Both the position numbers and the translations under genes were made by a program. Under the pieces are notes generated by a model. It saw only the letters and a program-made list of their open reading frames with translations. It was not told the DNA's origin and made no database searches. A DNA stretch of 64,000 bases from Tabrizicola_A aquatica (GTDB taxonomy: Bacteria; Pseudomonadota; Alphaproteobacteria; Rhodobacterales; Rhodobacteraceae): the NCBI GenBank assembly GCA_965194375.1, contig CBDAEL010000001.1; one strand, 5' to 3'. Below, one piece after another: positions 24,429-31,419 of this stretch (within the stretch, counting starts at the first letter, position 1; every line of letters starts with the position of its first letter).

Positions 24429-25367
24429 TCAGTCCGAATGGCCGTGGCCCGCGCGGCCGATCATCAGCGTGCCATCAAAGCTATCAAAGCGCTGGATGGC
24501 CTCGGTCCCCAAGGGGTCTTCGGCAGCGCGTGCGGCGACCAGCAGGGTTTCGGCATCCGCCGGTGTCAGCCCAAGGCCTTGCAGCGTGGCGGGCAGCATC
24601 AGCCCGGCACCCGAGCAAAGCTCAACAAACCAGCCCTCGGCGTCCTTGCGCAGAAAGGCCCGACCGCCGCGCCCGTCTTGCGACCAACTGGCGATGGCCA
24701 CATCGCCTTGCACGGTGATCGGTGCCACGGTCAGCGGGGATTCGGGGGTGTCGAACTGCGCCTTCAACAGCGCTTCGATGTCGGTGGGGTCATCGCCCGT
24801 CATGGCAGGCGCAGCAGCACCATGCCCGTCGCAATGACCGTGGCCGTCACCATGCCCTTCGGCGCTGGCGGTTTCCGTGCTGGCCTCGGCGCCCATCGCG
24901 GAATGGTCCATGGTGGAATGATCGACCCCACCCGGCGGATCGATGGCAAATTCCATCTCAACCCGGCCTGCCTTTTCAAAGATCAAGACGCCCGGCACCA
25001 TCTGGCCTTCGGTCAGCTCTTGGGTCAGGCCCATCAACATGATGTGATAGCCGCCGGACTCTAGCACCACCGTGTCATTGGCGGGAATGTCGATGCCCTC
25101 GACATGGGTCATGCTGGCCACGCCGTCGGCATTGACCTCTGTCTTGTGCAGCATGGCGCTTTGGGCAACCGGGGTTTCCACGCCGATCAGGCGGTCGGCC
25201 TCATCACCAGCGTTGGAAATGCCCATATACCCCGCCGCCGCCATGGCGGAGCTGGCAGGTTGGGGAATGTTGGGATGGATGATTTCAAGATCGCCCACGG
25301 TAACGCCATGGGCGTGCACCGGATGCGCCAGAAGCAGAGCGGCCATAAGGCCTAGAAAATGGGTCAT
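24429..25367 (-). CDS. Copper chaperone PCu(A)C with extra C-terminal domain
   Basis: A 312-aa exported protein. After a signal peptide (about residues 1-19), residues 20-145 form a PCu(A)C domain with the copper ligands M72, H74, M86, H108 and M110 in the family spacing. A His/Asp/Met-rich linker (about 149-185) may bind further copper. The final 125 residues are a second domain I associate with the label 'copper uptake system-associated protein'. PCu(A)C delivers Cu(I) to the cytochrome oxidase CuA site in the periplasm. The DUF2946 gene just upstream is on the same strand, so they probably form a copper operon. Confidence 0.88.
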   Translation of the reverse strand: MTHFLGLMAALLLAHPVHAHGVTVGDLEIIHPNIPQPASSAMAAAGYMGISNAGDEADRLIGVETPVAQSAMLHKTEVNADGVASMTHVEGIDIPANDTVVLESGGYHIMLMGLTQELTEGQMVPGVLIFEKAGRVEMEFAIDPPGGVDHSTMDHSAMGAEASTETASAEGHGDGHGHCDGHGAAAPAMTGDDPTDIEALLKAQFDTPESPLTVAPITVQGDVAIASWSQDGRGGRAFLRKDAEGWFVELCSGAGLMLPATLQGLGLTPADAETLLVAARAAEDPLGTEAIQRFDSFDGTLMIGRAGHGHSD

Positions 25368-25445
25368 TTGCGGTCCTTTGGTGGAAAGGTGCGCGCGCCA
25401 TGGGGCGGCACCTGGTTGGATCAGGTTTTCACAGGTGAAACGAGA

Positions 25446-25811
25446 TCACGCCAAAGGGGGGGCACGCAGGCCGCGCGCGGGGTCAAGCACCGCACGCACG
25501 GCGCGGCTTTCGCGCGGGGCGACGACTTGGGCAACAAAGGCCAGATCGGCGTTGCGCAGGGTCAGGGTGGTGGTGGGTAGATCGGCGCCGCCCGCAATCT
25601 GGCAGGCCGGGCAATCGCCGTGATCGGGGAGCCCGTCGCCATCAAGATCGCCGCAGAGATCGGCGATGTCGCCGCCCGCCAAGGCATAGGCGGCCAGCGC
25701 TGCATCATCAGTGCTGGGCATACGATGCGCAAAGCCCGTTGCCACAAGGGCCACGGTCAGCGCGGCCACAAGAACCAGCCGCTGCAGAGAAAGAACCGCA
25801 TAACGCATCAT
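25446..25811 (-). CDS. DUF2946-like small exported/membrane protein
   Basis: A 121-aa protein with one N-terminal hydrophobic helix (VLVAALTVALVATG), an Asp/Gly-rich acidic stretch and a CPAC motif (GDGLPDHGDCPACQIA). This pattern fits DUF2946, a family found next to copper and cobalt transport genes. The start could be 25811 or 25808 (adjacent ATGs); the longer open frame is not signal-like and is rejected. The CPAC pair and position suggest a copper-binding role. It is divergent from the ModE-like regulator. Confidence 0.7.
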   Translation of the reverse strand: MMRYAVLSLQRLVLVAALTVALVATGFAHRMPSTDDAALAAYALAGGDIADLCGDLDGDGLPDHGDCPACQIAGGADLPTTTLTLRNADLAFVAQVVAPRESRAVRAVLDPARGLRAPPLA

Positions 25812-25929
25812 GACGGTTAGATGCCCCAAGTTCTGCTGGGCGACAACTGTTTTTCGCGCGCCACTCAGGGCGGCTTGTCGCAGGGGGTGGGATAGGGAAA
25901 GATTGGTGCAGCGATGAAGGGCAACGATC

Positions 25930-26295
25930 ATGACGGCAATGAAACTGCGGATCCTGTTTGACGGGGCGATGATGGGCCCCGGCAAGGCCGAGCTTTTGGC
26001 ACGGATCCGCGAGACCGGGTCTATCGCGGCGGCGGGGCGGCAGATGGAGATGAGCTACAAGCGCGCATGGTCCTTGGTCGAGGAAATGAACGCGGCCTTT
26101 GCTGATCCTTTGGTCGCCCGCGTGCGGGGCGGGCAGGGTGGCGGTGGCGCGCAACTGACCGAGGCGGGGGGCGAAGTGCTGGCGCTCTATCATGAGGCGC
26201 TGCGATTGGCGGAGGCCGCAGCCGCCGCCCCCATCGCCGCACTTGAGGCGCGGCTGCGTGATCGCGCGCCGTCCGATATGGTTGCAGAAAAATAA
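25930..26295 (+). CDS. ModE-type molybdate regulator, HTH only
   Basis: A 121-aa winged-helix protein matching the ModE N-terminal domain: RIRETGSIAAAGRQMEMSYKRAWSLVEEMN at about residues 21-50, followed by a Gly-rich turn (VRGGQGGGGAQLTEAG). It lacks the C-terminal molybdate-binding (TOBE/Mop) domains of E. coli ModE, so it may sense molybdate only through a partner or regulate constitutively. It lies directly upstream of modABC. A palindrome at 26324-26345 is its likely operator. A GAAGGG site supports the first ATG. Confidence 0.85.
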   Translation: MTAMKLRILFDGAMMGPGKAELLARIRETGSIAAAGRQMEMSYKRAWSLVEEMNAAFADPLVARVRGGQGGGGAQLTEAGGEVLALYHEALRLAEAAAAAPIAALEARLRDRAPSDMVAEK

Positions 26296-26323
26296 CGCTT
26301 GCCGTTTGTAGGCCTGCCTGCTT

Positions 26324-26345
26324 GATATGTTTCAAAAAACATATC
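26324..26345. promoter_or_regulatory. Palindromic operator candidate before modA
   Basis: Perfect inverted repeat GATATGTTT-CAAA-AAACATATC, ending 10 bases before the modA ATG and next to its GGAG site. It resembles the AT-rich two-fold sites bound by ModE-type regulators and would block transcription or translation of modABC. An mRNA hairpin role is also possible. Confidence 0.6.
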
Positions 26346-26355
26346 GGAGCCCTCC

Positions 26356-27114
26356 ATGCCCCGCCGCCTTGCCCTTGCCACGCTGATCGCCGCCACCTTG
26401 GCGGCCCCTCTGCGTGCCGAGGAGGTTGTGGTCTTTGCCGCCGCCTCTTTGAAAACCGCGCTGGATGAGGTTGCCGCCGAGTTTGAGGCCAGCACTGGCC
26501 ACAGCGTGACGATCAGCTATGCCGGGTCAAACCAGCTTGCCAAACAGATCATCGAAGGCGCGCCTGCGGATATCTTCCTGTCGGCGGCGGTGAATTGGAT
26601 GGATGCGGTCGATCAGGCCGGGCTTGTGGTGCCGGGACAGCGGCGTGACCTTCTGGGCAATGATCTGGTGCTGATCGCGCATGGCACGGATGCAAGCCCG
26701 GTCGAGATTGGGCCAGAGCTTGATCTGGTGGCACTTTTGGACGGCGGGATGCTGTCGATGGCCATGGTCGATGCCGTGCCCGCAGGCCAATATGGCAAGC
26801 AATCGCTGGAGGCGCTGGGCCTTTGGGCCGTGGCGGAACCGCTGGTGGCGCAATCTGAAAACGTGCGGGCGGCCCTTGCGCTGGTGGCGACGGGTGAGGC
26901 GCCTTATGGCATTGTCTACGCCTCGGATGCGGTGGCGGGTGACAATGTGACGGTGGTGGGCCAATTCCCCGAGACAAGCCATGCGCCGATCACCTACCCC
27001 GCTGCTCTCTTGACCGGGGCGGCCGACGCCGCCGACCGCGCCTTTTTCGATGCCTTGTCGGCGGATGCGGCAGATGCCAAGTTCGCCGCACAGGGTTTCA
27101 AGATCCTACACTGA
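26356..27114 (+). CDS. modA: Molybdate ABC transporter, substrate-binding protein
   Basis: A 252-aa periplasmic binding protein with a signal peptide (about 1-21) and the ModA start EEVVVFAAASLKTALDEVA. It has a ligand-binding serine in AAASL, a SYAGSNQLAKQI block at about residues 53-64, and the GAPADIFLSA stretch. It captures molybdate for ModB/ModC. The gene follows the regulator and a palindrome and is the first of the modABC run. Confidence 0.95.
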   Translation: MPRRLALATLIAATLAAPLRAEEVVVFAAASLKTALDEVAAEFEASTGHSVTISYAGSNQLAKQIIEGAPADIFLSAAVNWMDAVDQAGLVVPGQRRDLLGNDLVLIAHGTDASPVEIGPELDLVALLDGGMLSMAMVDAVPAGQYGKQSLEALGLWAVAEPLVAQSENVRAALALVATGEAPYGIVYASDAVAGDNVTVVGQFPETSHAPITYPAALLTGAADAADRAFFDALSADAADAKFAAQGFKILH

Positions 27115-27137
27115 CCTGAACCGGACGCGCGCCCCTG

Positions 27138-27836
27138 ATGTTTGACGCCTTATCACCCGAGGAATGGCGCGCGGTGGCCTTGTCGCTGCGCGTGTCGTTT
27201 TGGGCGACGCTTTTGAGCCTGCCTTTGGGGATTTTCGTGGCCTATGCGCTGGCGCGTTGGGAGTTTTGGGGCAAGCAGGTGCTGAACGGGCTGGTGCATT
27301 TGCCGCTCATCCTGCCGCCTGTGGTGACGGGGTATCTTCTTTTGCTGACCTTCGGGCGCAAGGGCTATGTCGGGCAGTTTCTGGACGAATGGTTCGGCAT
27401 CGTGCTGGCCTTTCGCTGGACAGGGGCGGTTCTGGCGGCGGCGGTCATGGCCTTTCCGTTGATGGTGCGGGCGATCCGCTTGGCGATTGAGGCGGTGGAT
27501 CCCAAGCTGGAAGAGGCGGCCAGCACGCTGGGCGCGCCGCGCCTGTGGGTCTTTGCCACGGTGACCTTGCCGCTGATCCTGCCGGGCATTGTCGCAGGCG
27601 CCATTCTGGCCTTTGCGAAGGCGATGGGCGAGTTTGGTGCGACGATCACCTTCGTGTCGAACATCCCCGGCCAGACGCAAACCCTGCCTTCGGCGATCTA
27701 TGCTTTCTTGCAGGTGCCGGGGGGTGATGGGCAGGCGTTTCGGCTGGTTCTGGTGGCCATTGTTGTGGCCATGGCGGCGCTGTTGCTGGCCGAATGGGTC
27801 AGCCGCGCCATTGCCAAAAGGATCGCGGGCCAATGA
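27138..27836 (+). CDS. modB: Molybdate ABC transporter, permease
   Basis: A 232-aa inner-membrane protein with five to six helices. The ABC-permease EAA loop is visible as EEAASTLGAPRLWVFATVTLPLILPG at about residues 124-149. Characteristic ModB motifs are LPLVLPPVVTGY-like (LPLILPPVVTGYLLLL) and MGEFGATITFVSN. The stop overlaps the modC start (ATGA), so the two subunits are translationally coupled. Confidence 0.95.
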   Translation: MFDALSPEEWRAVALSLRVSFWATLLSLPLGIFVAYALARWEFWGKQVLNGLVHLPLILPPVVTGYLLLLTFGRKGYVGQFLDEWFGIVLAFRWTGAVLAAAVMAFPLMVRAIRLAIEAVDPKLEEAASTLGAPRLWVFATVTLPLILPGIVAGAILAFAKAMGEFGATITFVSNIPGQTQTLPSAIYAFLQVPGGDGQAFRLVLVAIVVAMAALLLAEWVSRAIAKRIAGQ

Positions 27837-28939
27837 CGCTGTCGATCACGCTCTCCCACCGCTTTGGCGATTTCACGCTGGAGGCCGAGTTTGACGCCCC
27901 GCCGGGGGTGACGGCGCTGTTTGGTCGGTCAGGCTCGGGCAAGTCGACGGTGGTCAATGCGGTGGCGGGACTGCTCAGGCCGGACACGGGGCGGATTGTG
28001 CTGGGGGAGCGGGTGCTGTTCGACAGTGCGGCACGCATCAACCTGCCGCCGCATCGCCGCCGCATGGGCTATGTGTTTCAGGATGCGCGGCTTTTTCCGC
28101 ATCTGACGGTGCGACAGAACCTGACCTATGGCCGCTGGTTTGCAGGCACAGGTGCTGACTCCGGTGAGTTGGCGCGCATCACCGAGCTTCTGGGTATTGG
28201 TGCGCTTCTGGACCGGCGGCCCGGTGCGCTGTCGGGGGGTGAAACGCAGCGTGTGGCGATTGGGCGGGCGATCTTGTCAAACCCGCAGATGTTGCTGATG
28301 GATGAGCCCTTGGCCGCGCTGGATGAGGCGCGCAAGGCCGAGATCCTGCCCTATCTGGAACGGCTGCGCGATGAGCTGCGTCTGCCGATCCTTTATGTCA
28401 GCCATTCCGTGGCCGAGGTGGTGCGGTTGGCCACCAGCATCGTGCTCTTGGAGGCGGGCCGCGTTATGGCCGCAGGCCCGGCGGCCAAGGTGATGGCCGA
28501 TCCGGCGATGGCCCCGGTGATGGGGTTGCGTGAGGCAGGCGCGCTGATTTCGGCGACGGTCGCAGCGCATGAGGCTGATGGGCTTAGCCAGCTTGCCAGC
28601 GCGGGCGGGCCGATCTGGCTGCCGCGCGTGGGGGCCGCGCCGGGGGCTGTGCTGCGCCTGCGGATTTTGGCGCAGGATGTGATGCTGGCCACCACCCGGC
28701 CCGAGGGGATTTCTGCGCTGAACATCCTGACCGCCACGGTCGAGGAGATTCGCCTTGGCGACGGGCCGGGCGCGATTGTGCGACTGCGGATGGGGGATGA
28801 GGCGCTCTTGGCGCGCATCACCCGCCGGTCAGTTCAGGCGCTGGGCCTCGGCACGGGGGATCAAGTCTTTGCGGTCTTGAAATCGGTCTCGGTGGCCCAA
28901 GACAGCGTGGGGGCCACCGCCGGGGTGGCCCCAGACTGA
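27833..28939 (+). CDS. modC: Molybdate ABC transporter, ATP-binding protein
   Basis: A 368-aa protein. The ABC domain has Walker A GRSGSGKST (about 33-41), Q-loop YVFQDARLF, the signature LSGGETQRVAIGRAI and Walker B LLMDEPLAALD. The C-terminal 100 residues are a TOBE/Mop-like molybdate-binding domain. The start at 27833 is fixed by the overlap with modB; the open frame begins 13 codons earlier. It powers molybdate import, needed in this window for the Mo-dependent formate dehydrogenase at 31-36 kb. A GC hairpin (28910-28932) lies in its last codons. Confidence 0.95.
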   Translation: MTLSITLSHRFGDFTLEAEFDAPPGVTALFGRSGSGKSTVVNAVAGLLRPDTGRIVLGERVLFDSAARINLPPHRRRMGYVFQDARLFPHLTVRQNLTYGRWFAGTGADSGELARITELLGIGALLDRRPGALSGGETQRVAIGRAILSNPQMLLMDEPLAALDEARKAEILPYLERLRDELRLPILYVSHSVAEVVRLATSIVLLEAGRVMAAGPAAKVMADPAMAPVMGLREAGALISATVAAHEADGLSQLASAGGPIWLPRVGAAPGAVLRLRILAQDVMLATTRPEGISALNILTATVEEIRLGDGPGAIVRLRMGDEALLARITRRSVQALGLGTGDQVFAVLKSVSVAQDSVGATAGVAPD

Positions 28940-28942
28940 TCG

Positions 28943-29788
28943 CTAGACGGCTTTGCCCGCGAAATCGGCTGCTGAATGGCGATTTGGCACCTGTTCGGCC
29001 TCATCGCCCCAGCTTTTGTTGACCATCCGGCCACGCTTGACCGCAGGCCGCACGTCGATCTTTTCGGCCCAAGCGACGACGTTCTTATAGGACGTCACGT
29101 CCAAGAACTCGGCCGCGTTATAGGCGCGGCCCAGAACCAAACTGCCATACCACGGCCAGATCGCCATATCGGCGATGGAGTAATCTTGCCCCGCCACGAA
29201 CGGTACCTCGGCCAGACGACGGTCCAATACGTCCAACTGGCGCTTTGTTTCCATCGCATAGCGGTTGATGGGGTATTCGAACTTCTCGGGGGCATAGGCG
29301 TAGAAATGGCCAAAGCCTCCGCCGACAAAGGGGGCCGATCCCATCTGCCACATCAGCCAGTTCATGACCTCGGTCCGCTCGGGGCCGGACTTTGGCAGAA
29401 AGGCCCCAAACTTTTCAGCCAGATGAATGAGGATCGAGCCGGATTCGAACAGCCGTACGGGCGTGTCGCCGGAGTAATCCATCATCGCCGGGATCTTGGA
29501 ATTGGGGTTCACCCCCACAAAGCCCGAGCCAAACTGATCGCCGGAAATCTCCAGCAGCCACGCGTCGTAGTCGGCCAGAAGCCCGGCTTCGACCAATTCT
29601 TCCAGCATGATGGTGACCTTGACTCCATTCGGCGTGGCCAGCGAGTAGAGCTGCAGGGGATGCTGGCCGCGCGGCAGGTCCTTGTCATGCGTGGCCCCGG
29701 CAACGGGGCGGTTGGTCGAGGCAAAGGCCCCGCCATTCGCCTTGTCCCAGACCCAGACCTTTGGGGGCACATAGGGGGTGTCAGCCAT
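28943..29788 (-). CDS. yghU: Glutathione-dependent disulfide-bond oxidoreductase, YghU type
   Basis: A 281-aa glutathione S-transferase superfamily protein. The start at 29788 follows AAGGA; an extra six codons upstream are possible. The YghU subclass features are an N-terminal extension (PPKVWVWDKANGGAFASTNRPVAG), a thioredoxin-fold domain with TPNGVKVTIMLEEL at about residues 51-64, and a C-terminal helical domain ending near ADFAGKAV. YghU binds two glutathiones and reduces disulfides and organic peroxides. It is divergent from the zinc-ribbon protein gene and converges with modC. Confidence 0.93.
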   Translation of the reverse strand: MADTPYVPPKVWVWDKANGGAFASTNRPVAGATHDKDLPRGQHPLQLYSLATPNGVKVTIMLEELVEAGLLADYDAWLLEISGDQFGSGFVGVNPNSKIPAMMDYSGDTPVRLFESGSILIHLAEKFGAFLPKSGPERTEVMNWLMWQMGSAPFVGGGFGHFYAYAPEKFEYPINRYAMETKRQLDVLDRRLAEVPFVAGQDYSIADMAIWPWYGSLVLGRAYNAAEFLDVTSYKNVVAWAEKIDVRPAVKRGRMVNKSWGDEAEQVPNRHSAADFAGKAV

Positions 29789-29920
29789 GGGTGCAGTCCT
29801 TTTCACAAATGATTGGAGCCAAAGCTAGGCCGCAAGGCCCGCCGCTGCAATCCACTGTGTCAGCACTTGTTTGTGCGCTGGCGCACCCCCACATGCATGG
29901 AAATGCAAACAGGAGCGAAC

Positions 29921-30250
29921 ATGCGTTGTCCGGTTGATAATGAAACCCTTGTGATGTCTGACCGCCATGGCGTTGAGATCGACTATTGCCCGAAATGCCG
30001 GGGTGTCTGGCTGGACCGTGGCGAATTGGACAAGATCGTCGAACGTGCCGCTGGTGCAGAGCCGCCTGTGGCGCTGCGTGAACCGGGCCGGGCGCCCGCT
30101 CAGCCTGCCGCGCCGACCTATGCTGAGGCCCCTCGCCGCGAAGAACCGCGCCGGGAAGAGCCCCGTCGCCGCCGCGATGATGACGACGATGACTATCACC
30201 GCCCGCGCAAGCGCCGGGAAAGCTTTTTGTCGGATATTTTCGACTTTTAA
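29921..30250 (+). CDS. TFIIB-type zinc-ribbon protein with acidic/basic tail
   Basis: A 109-aa protein. The N-terminal 45 residues are a zf-TFIIB domain (MRCPVD, then DYCPKCRGVWLDRGELDKI). The rest is a low-complexity Pro/Glu/Arg tail with an Asp run (DDDDDD) and an RRESFLSDIFDF end, typical of this alphaproteobacterial family. Function unknown; a nucleic-acid or protein-binding role is likely. AGGAG lies 7 bases before the ATG at 29921. A palindromic repeat doublet follows. Confidence 0.85.
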   Translation: MRCPVDNETLVMSDRHGVEIDYCPKCRGVWLDRGELDKIVERAAGAEPPVALREPGRAPAQPAAPTYAEAPRREEPRREEPRRRRDDDDDDYHRPRKRRESFLSDIFDF

Positions 30251-30262
30251 CGGCGCACCTGT

Positions 30263-30361
30263 GGCCCCCCACCCCATCCCTCCCAACAAGGGGGAGGGGG
30301 GAGATTGGGGCATGGGTCACGGACTAGGTCGTCTCCCCGCTCTCTTAAGGAGAGGGGCGCC
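30263..30361. repeat. Palindromic repeat doublet (third REPIN-like copy)
   Basis: Unit 30263-30301 (CCCCACCCCATCCCTCCC then AACAAGGGGGAGGGG) is the same family as the repeats flanking the DUF559 gene at 14 kb. It is followed at 30331-30361 by a weaker hairpin, TCTCCCC-GCTCTCTTAAGGAG-AGGGGCG. It lies between the convergent ends of the zinc-ribbon gene and fdsD. No DUF559 gene is attached here. Confidence 0.7.
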
Positions 30362-30365
30362 TTAA

Positions 30366-30617
30366 TCAGGCCGCTTCGGCTGGCCGTTTGATCTTTGCCG
30401 CCGCGTCCAGCACAAGCGGGCGCAGGCCAGTGCCGCCTGCGTCCAGCACTTCAAACAAGTGGCGACGCATCCGGGGTTCCCAGAAGTCATTGATATGGCT
30501 GGACAGGCCCGCCACGCCCTCGTCATGCGGCTTGGATTCCATGAACTTGGCGATCTGGTTGGCCATATAGACCAGCTTGCCATGGGGACCGGAGAAATGG
30601 GGGGCGTCATGCGACAT
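30366..30617 (-). CDS. fdsD: Formate dehydrogenase delta subunit
   Basis: An 83-aa protein with the FdsD pattern: KLVYMANQIAKFMESKPHDEGVAGLSSHINDFWEPRMRRHLFEVLDAGG. FdsD is a small accessory subunit of the NAD-dependent formate dehydrogenase, thought to help Mo-cofactor insertion or stabilise the complex. It is the last gene of the fds operon and overlaps the fdhD 3' end by 11 bases. Confidence 0.9.
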   Translation of the reverse strand: MSHDAPHFSGPHGKLVYMANQIAKFMESKPHDEGVAGLSSHINDFWEPRMRRHLFEVLDAGGTGLRPLVLDAAAKIKRPAEAA

Positions 30618-31419
30618 GGGCGGCCTCTAAAGCTGCAATGCGATTGGTATGGGTGAACACCTCAAACCCGTCTTTGCGGGCGAGGGCGACGAGGGTGATG
30701 CCTGCGGCATCGGCCATATCAACCGCCGCTGCCGTGGGGGCAGAGGCGGCGATGATCATGGGAAAGCCTGCTGCAGCGGCCTTTTGCACCATGTCAATTG
30801 AGGTGCGGCAGGTCAGCACCAGCGCGCCTTCAACCGGGGCGGCCTGCGCCAAGGCGCCGATCAGCTTGTCCAGTGCGTTGTGGCGACCCACATCTTCGCG
30901 CGAGGTGATGATCCCACCCTCGGCGGCCCAAATGGCCGCAGCATGGGCGGCGCGGGTGATGTCATGCAAGGGCTGATGCGCGGTGAGGTCCGCCATGGCC
31001 GACATGATCTGCGCGGGTGTCATCGTAAAGCTGCTGTTGGCCACGCGGCGCGGTGCGCGGTGGGCCTCTTCAAGGCTATCAATCCCACAAAGTCCGCAGC
31101 CAACCGGACCCGCCATTGACCGCCGCCGGGCGCTGAGGCGGCTTTCGGCAGGCGATTTCAGCCAGATTTGCAGATCAATGCCCAAAGCGGTTTCGACGAT
31201 CTCAACGCTGTCGATTTCATCTGGGGTGGCGATGCCTTCGGTCAGGCTGAAGCCATAAGCAAAGTCCACCAGACCCGCCGGGCTGGCCATCATCACGGCC
31301 TGGGTGGAGCCGTTGTAGGAAAGTGCCACCGCCACCTCCTCGGGCAGCTCTCGCGAGCCGTCCGAGGCGCGGCCTTGCCCGAAGGCAAGGCGCGGCAGGG
31401 GGCGGTGGCTGTTCATCAT
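30607..31419 (-). CDS. fdhD: Formate dehydrogenase sulfurtransferase
   Basis: A 270-aa cytoplasmic protein (FdhD/FdsC) that transfers sulfur to the bis-MGD cofactor of formate dehydrogenase before insertion. The essential cysteine loop is CGLCGI at about residues 109-114. The RHNALDKLIG and TSRTSIDMVQKA-like (LTCRTSIDMVQKAA) motifs are family-typical. Adjacent ATGs at 31419 and 31416 are possible starts; 31419 gives an ATGA overlap with fdsA. Its position in the operon is standard for maturation factors. Confidence 0.93.
   Translation of the reverse strand: MMNSHRPLPRLAFGQGRASDGSRELPEEVAVALSYNGSTQAVMMASPAGLVDFAYGFSLTEGIATPDEIDSVEIVETALGIDLQIWLKSPAESRLSARRRSMAGPVGCGLCGIDSLEEAHRAPRRVANSSFTMTPAQIMSAMADLTAHQPLHDITRAAHAAAIWAAEGGIITSREDVGRHNALDKLIGALAQAAPVEGALVLTCRTSIDMVQKAAAAGFPMIIAASAPTAAAVDMADAAGITLVALARKDGFEVFTHTNRIAALEAAHVA

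Noticed and set aside
25812..25985. Longer N-terminus for the DUF2946-like protein (179 aa)
   Set aside because: The extension is not signal-like, overlaps the divergent regulator gene, and the twin ATGs at 25811/25808 precede a normal hydrophobic helix.
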